This document shows, piece by piece, positions 17,340 to 28,012 of a DNA stretch of 64,000 bases (the first letter of the stretch is position 1; each line of letters begins with the position of its first letter). A program made the translations under genes and the position numbers. The notes under the pieces were generated by a model. It did not search any database. It saw only the letters and a list, made by a program, of their open reading frames with translations, and was not told the DNA's origin. Source of the stretch: Azospirillum sp. TSO35-2 (GTDB lineage Bacteria > Pseudomonadota > Alphaproteobacteria > Azospirillales > Azospirillaceae); NCBI RefSeq assembly GCF_003116095.1, contig NZ_LGRA01000008.1, forward strand, positions 241,452-305,451, read 5' to 3'.

Positions 17340-19160
17340 CTACAACAGCGCCGCGTCCGCCCGGTCGAACTGCAGGGCCGCCAGCCTTGCGTACAGTCCA
17401 CCTTCGGCGACCAGCTCGGCGTGGGTGCCGGTCTCCACCACGCGGCCCTGGTCCATCACCACGATGCGGTCGGCGTTCAGCACGGTGGCCAGCCGGTGGG
17501 CGACGATCAGGGTGGTGCGGCCGTGCATCAGCCGGTCGAGCGCGTCCTGCACCATGCGCTCGCTCTCGGCGTCGAGCGCGCTGGTCGCCTCGTCGAGCAG
17601 CAGCACCGGCGGGTCGCGCAGGATGGCGCGGGCAATGGCGAGGCGCTGGCGCTGGCCACCCGACAGGCGGACGCCCTTCTCGCCCAGGAAGGTGTCGAGC
17701 CCCTCCGGCAGCGCGTCGAGGAACTCCAGCGCGTGGGCGGCGCCGGCGGCGGCGCGCACCTCGGCGTCGGTCGCGTCGGGACGGCCGTAGCGGATGTTCT
17801 CCCAGGCGTTGGCGGAAAACACCACCGGGTCCTGCGCGACGAGGCCGAGACGGCGGCGGACCTCCAGCGGGTCGGCTTCGCGCAACTCGACGCCGTCGAG
17901 CCGGATGGCGCCGGCCTGCGGGTCGTAATAGCGCAGCAGCAACTGGAACACCGTCGACTTGCCGGCGCCCGACGGCCCGACCAGCGCCACCCGCTCGCCC
18001 GGGCGGACGTCGAGCGAGAAGCCCTCCAGCGCCGCCCAGTCCGGCCGCGACGGGTAGTGGAAGCGCACCGACTCGAAGGACAGGGCGCCCGCCGCCGGGG
18101 TGGGCAGCGGCTTCGGCAGCGCCGGCGGGCGGATGTCCGACTCGACGGCCAGCAGCCCGAACAGCCGTTCGGTGGCGCCGGCGGCGCGTTGCAGGTCGCC
18201 GATCACCTCGCTGATCGCCCCGACCGATCCGGCGACGACCACCGAATAGATGACGAAGGCCGACAGCTCGCCCGGCGACAGCCGCCCGGCCACCACGTCG
18301 TGGCCGCCGATCCACAGGATGATGCCGACGGCGCCGAACACCAGCACGATGACGATCACCGTCATCAGCGCCCGCACCCGCACCCGGCTGATGGCGACGT
18401 CGAAGGCGTCCTCCACCCGCCGGCCGAACAGGGTGCGGTCGATCGCCTCGTGGGTGTAGGCCTGCACGGTGCGGATGGCCGCCAGCGTCTCCTCGACGAA
18501 GGAGCCGACGTCGGCGATGCGGTCCTGGCTGTCGCGCGACAGCTTGCGCACCCGCCGGCCGAACAGCACGATCGGCGCCACCACCAGCGGAACCACCAGC
18601 GCCACCAGCCCGGTCAGCTTGGGCGAGGTCACCAGCAGCATGCCGGTGCCACCCAGGAACAGCAGCGCGTTGCGCAACGCGATCGACGCCGACGAGCCGA
18701 CCACCACCTGCAGCAGCGTGGTGTCGGTGGTCAGGCGCGACAGGATCTCGCCGGTCTTGGTCGTCTCGAAGAAGCCGGGCGACAGGGTCAGCACATGGTC
18801 GTAGACGGCGCGCCGGATGTCGGCGACCACCCGCTCGCCGATCCAGCTGACCAGATAGAAGCGGCTGTAGGTGGCGCCGGCCATCAGCGCGATCACCGCC
18901 AGCAGCACCAGCAGCGCGCGGTCGAGCAGCGAGGTGTCGCCGGCGGCGAAGCCCTGGTCGACCAGCACCCGCATCCCCTGCCCCAGCCCCAGCACGGTGC
19001 CGGCGGCCACGGTCAGCGCCACCATGGCGCCCAGGATCCGCAGCTTGTAGGGCATCAGGAACGGCACGAGGCGGCGCAGCGGGCCGAGGTCGCGGCGGCG
19101 GTTGTCCGCCTCGCCGCGGGCGGAGGCGGCGATCAGGTCGGGGGATGGTTGGCGAGCCAC
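17340..19160 (-). CDS. ABC exporter with fused transmembrane and ATPase domains (MsbA-like)
   Basis: 606 residues. Six membrane helices in about 30-330. The ATPase domain has Walker A G-P-S-G-A-G-K-S-T (about 395-403), the Q-loop near A-Q-D-P-V, signature L-S-G-G-Q-R-Q-R-L, Walker B V-L-L-L-D-E-A-T-S-A-L-D and the switch His in V-A-H-R-L. It belongs to the half-transporter group that works as a homodimer and exports lipids, lipid-linked compounds or drugs. The specific substrate cannot be assigned; msbA itself is normally linked to lipid A genes, which are absent here. Confidence 0.9.
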   Translation of the reverse strand: MARQPSPDLIAASARGEADNRRRDLGPLRRLVPFLMPYKLRILGAMVALTVAAGTVLGLGQGMRVLVDQGFAAGDTSLLDRALLVLLAVIALMAGATYSRFYLVSWIGERVVADIRRAVYDHVLTLSPGFFETTKTGEILSRLTTDTTLLQVVVGSSASIALRNALLFLGGTGMLLVTSPKLTGLVALVVPLVVAPIVLFGRRVRKLSRDSQDRIADVGSFVEETLAAIRTVQAYTHEAIDRTLFGRRVEDAFDVAISRVRVRALMTVIVIVLVFGAVGIILWIGGHDVVAGRLSPGELSAFVIYSVVVAGSVGAISEVIGDLQRAAGATERLFGLLAVESDIRPPALPKPLPTPAAGALSFESVRFHYPSRPDWAALEGFSLDVRPGERVALVGPSGAGKSTVFQLLLRYYDPQAGAIRLDGVELREADPLEVRRRLGLVAQDPVVFSANAWENIRYGRPDATDAEVRAAAGAAHALEFLDALPEGLDTFLGEKGVRLSGGQRQRLAIARAILRDPPVLLLDEATSALDAESERMVQDALDRLMHGRTTLIVAHRLATVLNADRIVVMDQGRVVETGTHAELVAEGGLYARLAALQFDRADAALL

Positions 19161-19327
19161 AATGTTCCCGCTGGGCTGTTGGGGGGCTGTTGGCGCAACT
19201 TGCGGACTGCCGGCATATAGCGCGGCGCGAACACCCCAACAAGGCGAGGCCTGGACGATAAGGGCGCGGCCGAACGGCCCCGGCGCAAGGCAATCATGGA
19301 AAGCGCTGAAACAGCGTCGGTTCGGGG

Positions 19328-19356
19328 TTGCGCCGGCGGGGGGCTTTTGGTATAGA
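19328..19356 (+). promoter_or_regulatory. Candidate sigma-70 promoter of rpmE
   Basis: TTGCGC (19328-19333) and TATAGA (19351-19356) with 17-base spacing, giving a short leader to the ATG at 19385. Confidence 0.6.
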
Positions 19357-19384
19357 CGCCGCTCGCTTTGCAGGAACCCCGGCC

Positions 19385-19609
19385 ATGAAGACTGACATTC
19401 ACCCCGACTATCACGAGATCACCGTGGTCATGACCGACGGCAGCTCGTTCACGACCCGCTCCACCATGGGCAAGCCGGGCGATACGCTGCGTCTCGACAT
19501 CGACCCGAAGTCGCACCCGGCCTGGACCGGCGTGCAGAAGCTGCTGGACACCGGCGGGCAGATCGCCAAGTTCAACAAGCGCTTCGCGAACTTCGGCCTC
19601 AAGAAGTAA
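19385..19609 (+). CDS. rpmE: 50S ribosomal protein L31
   Basis: 74 residues starting [10 protein letters not shown] and ending with the conserved K-F-N-K-R-F. The CxxC zinc ligands of the E. coli protein are absent (T-D-G-S-S-F-T-T-R in their place), which is usual for the alphaproteobacterial zinc-free form. The ATG at 19385 matches the family start. Confidence 0.97.
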   Translation: MKTDIHPDYHEITVVMTDGSSFTTRSTMGKPGDTLRLDIDPKSHPAWTGVQKLLDTGGQIAKFNKRFANFGLKK

Positions 19610-19639
19610 GCGTTCCAGCGCTTCTTTCCTGCCGAATCG

Positions 19640-19672
19640 AAAAGGGCGCCCGATCTGGTCGGGCGCCCTTTT
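19640..19672. terminator. Bidirectional rho-independent terminator between rpmE and rcdA
   Basis: A 14-bp perfect stem (AAAAGGGCGCCCGA with its complement) and 5-base loop. The stem begins with AAAA and ends with TTTT, so it can stop both convergent genes. Confidence 0.92.
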
Positions 19673-19727
19673 CGCATGCGCGGTTTCCTGTCCCGCGTTC
19701 AGCCGGCCTCTTTTCAGTTGGCCCTTT

Positions 19728-20156
19728 TCAGCCAACCGCGCGTTCGGCCGCCGCGCGTTCCACATCGGCGCGGACCATGGCGTCGAGCCGGTGAACCCGC
19801 ATGTACAGGCTGTGGCTGCGTTCCAGCAGGCTGCGCAGGCCGGCCGGCAGATCCTCGTTGTCGGGGCCGCTGGGGTCGGAGCAGATCTCGCCGCCGGACA
19901 GCGCGAAATCGTCGCTCGCCGCCTGCTCCTTGGTCATCTCGCCGGCATGCACCGCCTTCTGGGCCAGCAGCCACGCCATCACCTGGGTCAGGCGGCTGGT
20001 TACGCGCATGGATTCGTAGGAGATCTGCAAACGGACCTGCGGCGGCAGCTTCCGATGCTCGGCCACGTCATGGTACGCGATGTAATTCCGCGCCTCGATC
20101 AAAAGGGCCATGGTCTCGTCATAGGGACCATTGAAGAAGAAGGTATGCGAACTCAT
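19728..20156 (-). CDS. rcdA: Cell-cycle regulator RcdA (DUF1465 family)
   Basis: 142 residues. The N-terminal motif F-N-G-P-Y-D-E-T-M-A-L-L-I-E-A-R and the helical core with Y-E-S-M-R-V-T-S-R-L-T-Q-V-M-A-W-L-L match the DUF1465/RcdA family. In Caulobacter RcdA is an adaptor that helps deliver CtrA and other substrates to ClpXP with CpdR and PopA. Its presence supports an alphaproteobacterial host. Divergent from the Hsp20 gene; convergent with rpmE across a shared terminator. Confidence 0.9.
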   Translation of the reverse strand: MSSHTFFFNGPYDETMALLIEARNYIAYHDVAEHRKLPPQVRLQISYESMRVTSRLTQVMAWLLAQKAVHAGEMTKEQAASDDFALSGGEICSDPSGPDNEDLPAGLRSLLERSHSLYMRVHRLDAMVRADVERAAAERAVG

Positions 20157-20297
20157 GATCGTCGTACCCCTCCCGCGGACTTACGGCCCTAGCGTGAGCC
20201 TTGCCGCAACTGATTAACAATTGGTGACCGCGCGACACCCCGGCAACCCCAGGCGGGCTTTGACGTTCACCCACCGCCCGTCTTGCCGCCGGCCCCT

Positions 20298-20326
20298 CTT
20301 GAACAGGAAAAACGGTCGACTATCTC
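20298..20326 (+). promoter_or_regulatory. Candidate sigma-32 (RpoH) promoter of the Hsp20 gene
   Basis: CTTG (20298-20301), 18 bases, then CTATCTC (20320-20326). This agrees with the alphaproteobacterial RpoH consensus CTTG-N17/18-CYTATNT. It places the transcript start about 100 bases before the ATG, long enough for the thermometer described next. Confidence 0.7.
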
Positions 20327-20329
20327 TCG

Positions 20330-20435
20330 CTCGTCCGGCGGATGCCCATGCGGGGTCCGCCCGTCACACACCCCGAGAGGACCGACCGACGCTGTGGTCC
20401 TCGACGGCCCGTATCGCTCTTTTGGAGGATATGTC
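20330..20435 (+). promoter_or_regulatory. ROSE-type RNA thermometer in the Hsp20 leader
   Basis: The last hairpin (20412-20431) pairs TATC-G-CTC with GAGGATA through loop TTTTG. It buries the Shine-Dalgarno GGAGG and leaves the single bulged G (20416) opposite it that is conserved in ROSE elements. The anti-Shine-Dalgarno motif TCGCT fits the U-Y-G-C-U consensus. Heat should open the weak stem and allow translation of the heat-shock protein. Only this 3' hairpin was modelled; the 5' boundary is set by the predicted transcript start. Confidence 0.75.
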
Positions 20436-20927
20436 ATGCGCAGCTACGACCTTTCGCCCCTGTTCCGCTCCACCGTCGGTTTCGACCGCCTGTCGCGCCT
20501 TCTGGAAACCGCGACCACCGGTGACGAGGCGGCGTCCTACCCGCCCTACAACATCGAAAAGTTGAGCGAGGACTCGTACCGGATCACCATGGCCGTCGCC
20601 GGCTTCGGTCTCGACGACCTCACGATCACCGCTCACCAGAACTCGCTGACCGTCACGGGTAAAGCTAAGAAGGACGAACCCTCGGGCCAATTCCTCTACC
20701 GGGGTATTGCCGGACGCGCGTTCGAGCGCCGCTTTCAGCTCGCCGATTTCATCAAGGTCAACGGCGCGTCTCTTCTGAATGGCCTTCTGCACATCGAGCT
20801 GGCGCGCGAGGTACCCGAAGCGATGAAGCCGCGCACCATCCAGATCGCCGGCGCCCAGGGCAACGACGCCCGCAACGCGGTCGAGGTGGACGCGCCGAAG
20901 CCGGCGCTGACCCGGCAGGCGGCCTGA
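20436..20927 (+). CDS. Small heat-shock protein, Hsp20/IbpA family
   Basis: 163 residues. The alpha-crystallin domain spans about 35-130 and begins P-P-Y-N-I-E-K-L-S-E-D-S-Y-R-I, with family residues around A-F-E-R-R-F-Q-L and the G-L-L-H-I-E-L segment. It is an ATP-independent holdase that binds unfolding proteins in the cytoplasm. The ATG at 20436 follows GGAGG by the right distance, and the N-terminus M-R-S-Y-D-L-S-P-L-F matches IbpA-like proteins of alphaproteobacteria. A sigma-32 promoter and ROSE element precede it, and rpoH is in the same window. Confidence 0.95.
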   Translation: MRSYDLSPLFRSTVGFDRLSRLLETATTGDEAASYPPYNIEKLSEDSYRITMAVAGFGLDDLTITAHQNSLTVTGKAKKDEPSGQFLYRGIAGRAFERRFQLADFIKVNGASLLNGLLHIELAREVPEAMKPRTIQIAGAQGNDARNAVEVDAPKPALTRQAA

Positions 20928-20960
20928 CACGCTTCCATCGCCTGACGGCGTGAACAGGAC

Positions 20961-20996
20961 AACGGCGCCCCGGACCATCCGGGGCGCCGTTTCCGT
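20961..20996. terminator. Rho-independent terminator after the Hsp20 gene
   Basis: A 13-bp perfect stem (20961-20973 with 20979-20991, loop ACCAT) followed by TCCGTTT. It lies between convergent genes and may serve both. Confidence 0.85.
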
Positions 20997-21680
20997 TTAC
21001 GGGTTCCGGCCTGAAGACCAGCCCCGCCGGAAGCTGTCCGGTGGGGCCAGCACCCACTCGGCATAGCCGGCGCGCATCAGTTCGTAGGCGGCGACCAGCC
21101 CGGCGGCGCCGGCGTAGGCGGTGACCAGCACCTGCTGCGGCGACACCTGGGCACCGAAGCCGATCAACAGGGCCCCGAGGAAGGGGCCGCCCAGCAGCAT
21201 GGCCGCCAGCCACAGCGGCTCCGCCGACAGCCAGGCGTTCAGGACGTTGCGGGTGCGCTGCGACAGGCGGAGCATCGCGCCGGCCTTGGCGTCGAGCGCC
21301 GCGAGGCTGCCGGCCCGCAGTTCGGCCAGCCGGTTGCCGTCGGCGTCGAGGAACACGACCTCCACCTTCATGCCCAGCCGCCGGACCGAGGCGCGCACCG
21401 AATCGCCCAGCGGCGTGTCGAGCAGCAGCGCGTTGCCGCCCAGCGACGGCAGCGCGTCCAGCACCTCCGGCGGCGGCTCGCCCCACTCCCGCAGCGCCGC
21501 CAGGATGACCCGCGGGTCGTCGCAGGGGATGGCGTCCATATGAAGCACGCGCCCGCGCGGCCCGACCACCCGCAGCATCAGCACGCGTTCCGCCGGATCA
21601 TGCGTGCCCTCCACCCGCAAGCCGCCCTCGGCCACATAGGAGAATCGCAGGCATCCATCACGGCGGCTGAGCGTGTTCAT
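20997..21680 (-). CDS. Membrane protein of unknown function
   Basis: 227 residues from the ATG at 21680. Not recognised. The first two thirds (about 1-150) are soluble and contain W-G-E-P-P-P-E-V and a charged region. Two membrane helices follow (about 160-182, L-W-L-A-A-M-L-L-G-G, and about 187-208), and a short tail ends R-R-G-W-S-S-G. The ATG at 21680 gives a sensible start (M-N-T-L-S-R-R-D-G); the longer frame runs 43 codons further upstream without a domain. Neighbours give no functional hint. Confidence 0.65.
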   Translation of the reverse strand: MNTLSRRDGCLRFSYVAEGGLRVEGTHDPAERVLMLRVVGPRGRVLHMDAIPCDDPRVILAALREWGEPPPEVLDALPSLGGNALLLDTPLGDSVRASVRRLGMKVEVVFLDADGNRLAELRAGSLAALDAKAGAMLRLSQRTRNVLNAWLSAEPLWLAAMLLGGPFLGALLIGFGAQVSPQQVLVTAYAGAAGLVAAYELMRAGYAEWVLAPPDSFRRGWSSGRNP

Positions 21681-21878
21681 GGCGGCACCCTTCCGGTCGT
21701 ACCCTGGGCGATCGAGACCCCGAAGGATCCAAACGAGGGATCTGGGCTTTGATGATCGAATGACCAACAAACCAGCCGGGCTAACGGCCATCGGAAAGGC
21801 GCGGCGCAAAAGGGGACGTCCGTCCGGCAGAGCGCCGGTTGGGCGGCGGCCGGATTGGAACAGCGGACGGCGGGCATG

Positions 21879-21910
21879 AAAAAAGCGCCGAGCCGATCCG
21901 GCTGGCGCTT
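21879..21910 (-). terminator. Rho-independent terminator of tRNA-Ser
   Basis: On the minus strand a stem AGCGCC-AGCC pairs with GGCT-C-GGCGCT and is followed by TTTTTT. It lies 27 bases past the tRNA-Ser 3' end. Confidence 0.85.
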
Positions 21911-21936
21911 GCTGTTCTCTCCGTTAAGGGAGAGAA

Positions 21937-22026
21937 TGGCGGATGGGGGGAGATTCGAACTCCCGATACCCGTGAAGGTATGCCGCATTTCGAGTGCGGT
22001 GCATTCAACCGCTCTGCCACCCATCC
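21937..22026 (-). tRNA. tRNA-Ser (anticodon CGA)
   Basis: 90 bases with encoded CCA and the long variable arm of serine tRNAs. Acceptor stem GGATGGG/CCCATCC, discriminator G. Anticodon stem CCGCA/TGCGG with loop CTCGAAA, anticodon CGA. T-arm GTTCGAATC is canonical. Confidence 0.97.
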
Positions 22027-22125
22027 GCAACCCCGTTTGGCGGGGTGGGCGGAACCTATATAAACGCGTTTGGCCGTGCAAGCCTTTTTTGCAGAAAAAT
22101 GCGCTGCGGAACGGCCGCATCCCTG

Positions 22126-22153
22126 TTGACTTCCGGGCCCTCCTGCGTATAGA
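22126..22153 (+). promoter_or_regulatory. Candidate sigma-70 promoter of rplU-rpmA
   Basis: TTGACT (22126-22131) and TATAGA (22148-22153) with 16-base spacing, about 80 bases before the rplU start. Confidence 0.65.
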
Positions 22154-22234
22154 TCGTCGCTCCCATGAACGGGCTTGCGCATCGAACGGTGGGCGAGAAG
22201 CCCGCCGTTTGTTTTGACATAGGCAGTGACGACA

Positions 22235-22552
22235 ATGTTTGCAGTGATCCGCACCGGCGGCAAGCAGTACAAGGTCGCCAATGGCGACGTGATCCGTGTT
22301 GAGAAGCTTGAGGCCGAAGCTGGCGCCTCCATCACGCTCGATGACGTGCTGATGGTCGGCGACACCGGCAACACGACGATCGGCACCCCGACGGTGGCCG
22401 GCGCCAGCGTCGTCGCCGAGGTGGTCGCCCAGGACCGCGGCCCGAAGATCATCGTCTTCAAGAAGAAGCGCCGCCAGAACTACCGCCGTAAGAACGGCCA
22501 CCGCCAGGACCTGACCGTCCTGCGCATCACCGGCATCAACGGCGCGGCCTGA
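22235..22552 (+). CDS. rplU: 50S ribosomal protein L21
   Basis: 105 residues beginning [14 protein letters not shown], the family signature, and carrying the basic segment [11 protein letters not shown]. An in-frame GTG three codons upstream is ignored because the family starts at M-F-A-V. It forms the usual pair with rpmA 66 bases downstream. Confidence 0.98.
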   Translation: MFAVIRTGGKQYKVANGDVIRVEKLEAEAGASITLDDVLMVGDTGNTTIGTPTVAGASVVAEVVAQDRGPKIIVFKKKRRQNYRRKNGHRQDLTVLRITGINGAA

Positions 22553-22618
22553 TCCGCCAACGGACCAGCGGTCGCCCGATCTGGTCCGGCGCCTCTTCAG
22601 TTTTAGGAGCAACACCCC

Positions 22619-22903
22619 ATGGCACACAAAAAGGCAGGCGGCTCGTCCCGCAACGGCCGTGACTCCGCCGGCCGCCGTCTCGGCGTGAAGCGTTTCGGTG
22701 GCGAGTTCGTCATCTCCGGCAACATCATCGTCCGTCAGCGTGGCACCACGTTCCACCCGGGCGAGAATGTCGGCATCGGCCGCGACCACACCCTGTTCGC
22801 GATGGCCAACGGCCAGGTCTTCTTCAAGCACAGCTCGAACGGCCGCACGTTTGTGAACGTCGTTCCGGCCAACGACCAGGTCCCGGCGGTCGCCGCGGAG
22901 TAA
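22619..22903 (+). CDS. rpmA: 50S ribosomal protein L27
   Basis: 94 residues starting [16 protein letters not shown], the L27 signature; the N-terminal tail reaches the peptidyl transferase centre. TTTTAGGAGC upstream is a clear ribosome site. obgE follows 148 bases later, the common rplU-rpmA-obgE order. Confidence 0.98.
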   Translation: MAHKKAGGSSRNGRDSAGRRLGVKRFGGEFVISGNIIVRQRGTTFHPGENVGIGRDHTLFAMANGQVFFKHSSNGRTFVNVVPANDQVPAVAAE

Positions 22904-22955
22904 CCAGGGTCGTTGCATGGCCTCGTTGTCATAGGCCAGCACGCTTGTGGGATAA

Positions 22956-25436
<2,481 letters not shown>

Positions 25437-25440
<4 letters not shown>

Positions 25441-26096
25441 CCGGGAACACCGCAAGCCGTTCGCCGATCCGCGCCATCCTGTGGGACATCGACGGCACGC
25501 TGATGGACAGCGAGCCCTGGCACCAGCGCATCACCGTCGAGGTCTGCCGCGGCTACGGCCATGAGCTGAGCGACGAGGATTGCGAGGCGATGCGCGGCGT
25601 CGCCTTCCGCGAGCTGTACGCCACGCTGCACGCCCGCCGCCCCTTCCCGATCGCGATGGACCGCTGGGCCGACGAGATCAACACGCTCTACGTCGCCCGC
25701 GTCCATCAGGTGCAGCCGCGCGACGGCGCCTTCGCCCTGGTCGAAGCCTTCGCGGCGCGCGGCCTTCAGCAGGCCTGCGTGTCGAACAGCGGCCGGATGA
25801 TCGTCGACGCCAACCTGAAGGCGATGGCGATGCCGCATTTCCGCTTCAGCATCGCCCGCGAGGACGTCGCCAACGGCAAGCCCCACCCGGAGCCCTACCT
25901 GCTGGCCGCCTCGATGATGGGATTGCCGCCGGAAGCCTGCGCGGTGATCGAGGACAGCCCGACCGGCGCCCGCAGCGCCAAGGCCGCCGGCATGCTGACC
26001 ATTGCCTGGCCGCAGCACCCCGCCGTGGTGTTCGACACCGTCGACCATCTGGTCGAGGATCCTGGCGCGCTGGACTGGGACGCCCTCTGCGGCTGA
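25437..26096 (+). CDS. HAD-superfamily hydrolase, phosphoglycolate/beta-phosphoglucomutase-like phosphatase
   Basis: 219 residues. HAD motif I is [10 protein letters not shown] (about 16-25) with nucleophile and acid Asp. Motif II is in V-S-N-S-G (about 116-120). The conserved Lys is in N-G-K-P-H-P-E-P-Y and motif IV in V-I-E-D-S-P-T-G. The helical cap between motifs I and II marks subclass I, which includes phosphoglycolate and sugar-phosphate phosphatases. Exact substrate unknown. GTG start overlapping the proB stop. Confidence 0.88.
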
Positions 26097-26112
26097 GCGC
26101 GCGGGCGAAGCG

Positions 26113-26691
26113 TCAGTCCAGCGTCCAGCGGGTCATATGGGGGAAGGGCGGCAGGCCGTTGTCGCCCAGGAACGCGAACATGCCGGAAAAGCCGGTCATG
26201 CCAGCGTCGGCCAGCGCGTTGGGGCCCATGTGGGTTCCCTGTTCCAGCCACGCCAGCATCGGGTGCGCCCCCTCATAGCTGTCGTACCGGTAGGAGCCGG
26301 GGAAGAACAGGCAGCCCATCGGCAGGCCGAGATGCCGGACGACCGCGTAGGACCAAGCTTGCGACATGAACTCGCCCTGGCGGGCCGCCATGGTCAGCAC
26401 CGGGTCGGCAACCCCGTCCCGCGCCGTCTGCTCCGCCAGCAGACCGTCGATGTCGGCCTGCAGGTCCTTGCCCACCAGCGGCCAGAAGCGCCGCGGCAGG
26501 ACGATGATGTGACCGGCCTCGTGCAGCAGGTCGCCCGGCCCCAGCAGGGCGTCGGGATCGACATGGATCGCCCCGGCGTGGATGTTGACGCCGGGCAGGA
26601 AGCCGTCGCGCGCGCCCTCGCCATACTCGACGCCCAGGCCGAGGCCACGCAGGAAGGTGACGATGGGCTCCAGCGCTTCCGGGTGATACAT
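26113..26691 (-). CDS. Unknown protein with an HEAGH metal-binding motif
   Basis: 192 residues, not recognised as a named family. H-E-A-G-H (about 57-61, in the context G-D-L-L-H-E-A-G-H-I-I-V) has the HExxH form of zinc metallopeptidases and sits in a predicted helix as expected. Other conserved-looking segments are Q-A-W-S-Y-A-V and F-F-P-G-S-Y-R-Y-D-S-Y-E-G. No signal peptide or membrane helix, so cytoplasmic. It lies between the HAD phosphatase (convergent) and the divergent-deacetylase-like gene on the same strand. Peptidase activity is an inference from one motif. Confidence 0.7.
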   Translation of the reverse strand: MYHPEALEPIVTFLRGLGLGVEYGEGARDGFLPGVNIHAGAIHVDPDALLGPGDLLHEAGHIIVLPRRFWPLVGKDLQADIDGLLAEQTARDGVADPVLTMAARQGEFMSQAWSYAVVRHLGLPMGCLFFPGSYRYDSYEGAHPMLAWLEQGTHMGPNALADAGMTGFSGMFAFLGDNGLPPFPHMTRWTLD

Positions 26692-26810
26692 CCGCCTCTC
26701 CGCCAGTTTGGAATCCGGCGGGGATATTCGCGCAATGCGGGCGGACAGGCAACAGATACCGCAGGGCGCGTGCAGTCTTCGTTGCCGCAGCCCCCTGTCC
26801 GGTACCCACG

Positions 26811-27992
26811 CTATTTCTGGATGTTCACCACCGCCGACACCGGGGCCAACGCGATGCCGCGGTCAGCCAGCGCGGTCATCCACAGATTGATCCGCTCGAT
26901 CGTCGTCGGATAGGGCGAGGCGAAGCCGACGGCGGCGCCGTTGGTCTTGGCCAGTTCCTCCAGCTCGCGCAACTGGTCGTCGATGGCGCCGCGCGACAGG
27001 TCGCGGTCGATGGTGCGGTCGGCCTGCGCCCGCGGCACGCCGGCCAACGTGGCGAGCGGCCCGGCGACGCTCTTGGGGTTGGCGCGGGCGTCGACGAACA
27101 GCAGGCCGCGCGCCTTCAGCGCGTCGACCATCGGCTGCACCGCCGCCGGATTGGCGGTGAACTTGCTGCCGGTGGTGCTGGTGATGCCGACATAGCCGAC
27201 CGCCTTGCCCAGCGACCATTCCAGCCGCTCGATGTTGCGGTCGGGGCCGAGCATGGTCAGCAGCGCGTTGGGGCCGGGGTCGTCGCGCGGGTAGTTCAGC
27301 GGCTCCATCGGCACCGACAGCATCACCTCGTGCCCCTTGGTGCGGGCACGCTCGATCCAGTCGTCCAGCCGCTCGGCATAGGGAACGAAGGCCAGCGTCA
27401 CGCCGGGCGGCAGCTTCGCCAGCGCGTTGCCGGTGGTGACGCCGCTGATGCCGAGGTCGCTCATGACGATGGCGATGCGCGGCCGCTTGTCGGTGGCCGG
27501 GAACGGGCGGGCGTAGACCTGCCAGGGCTTGCGCCCGTCCTGGGCGATGCGCGGCAGCGGCCCGTTGCGGCTGTCCTCCACCAGCCCCGGCACCGGGGCG
27601 GGCGTCAGCGTCACCGCCGCCGTCGGTGCGCCGGGCAGCGGCAGCGGCGCCGCGTCGGTCGGCACCGGCGCCGCCGGCTGCTGCAGTTTGGGCGCGGGAG
27701 GCGGCGGTGGCGGCAGCGGGGCGACCGCCACCGTCAGTGCCGGAATGGCGGCCCGCCACGCCTCGGTCGTCTCCGCCGCGTTCAGCGCCAGCCAGCCGGC
27801 CAGACCGGCGCCGGCGACCGCCACCAGGGCGACGGCGCCCAGCAAGGCCCGCGACAGCGGCTTGCGCGGTGCACGCCAGCTCCCATCCCCGGCCCCGGTC
27901 TTGTCGCGTCGGAAGCGGCGCAGCCAGCCGAAGCCGGGGCGCAGGCCCCGGACATCGAACCGCAGACGACCGAGCAGGGCGGGTGCCTTCAC
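26811..27992 (-). CDS. Divergent polysaccharide deacetylase family protein (YibQ-like)
   Basis: 393 residues. One membrane helix near residues 50-70 (A-V-A-L-V-A-V-A-G-A-G-L-A-G-W-L), a Pro/Ala-rich linker, then a periplasmic domain from about 165 with I-A-I-V-M-S-D-L-G-I-S, A-F-V-P-Y-A, E-V-M-L-S-V-P-M-E-P and F-V-D-A-R-A-N. This is the divergent polysaccharide deacetylase (formerly DUF610) pattern; catalytic activity is not established in the family. It commonly follows envC and ctpA, as here, and is therefore linked to the cell wall by context. Confidence 0.88.
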   Translation of the reverse strand: MKAPALLGRLRFDVRGLRPGFGWLRRFRRDKTGAGDGSWRAPRKPLSRALLGAVALVAVAGAGLAGWLALNAAETTEAWRAAIPALTVAVAPLPPPPPPAPKLQQPAAPVPTDAAPLPLPGAPTAAVTLTPAPVPGLVEDSRNGPLPRIAQDGRKPWQVYARPFPATDKRPRIAIVMSDLGISGVTTGNALAKLPPGVTLAFVPYAERLDDWIERARTKGHEVMLSVPMEPLNYPRDDPGPNALLTMLGPDRNIERLEWSLGKAVGYVGITSTTGSKFTANPAAVQPMVDALKARGLLFVDARANPKSVAGPLATLAGVPRAQADRTIDRDLSRGAIDDQLRELEELAKTNGAAVGFASPYPTTIERINLWMTALADRGIALAPVSAVVNIQK

Positions 27993-28012
27993 CGTGGTGG
28001 TCTCCGGTCCCG

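Noticed and set aside
13739..19220. Very long plus-strand open frames opposite the methyltransferase, mepA and ABC genes
   Set aside because: Shadows of well-supported minus-strand genes; no motif, no ribosome site, His/Gln/Arg-rich low complexity.
22557..22605. GGACCAG/CTGGTCC hairpin between rplU and rpmA
   Set aside because: Short stem, no T-run, and rplU-rpmA is normally one transcript; not listed as terminator.
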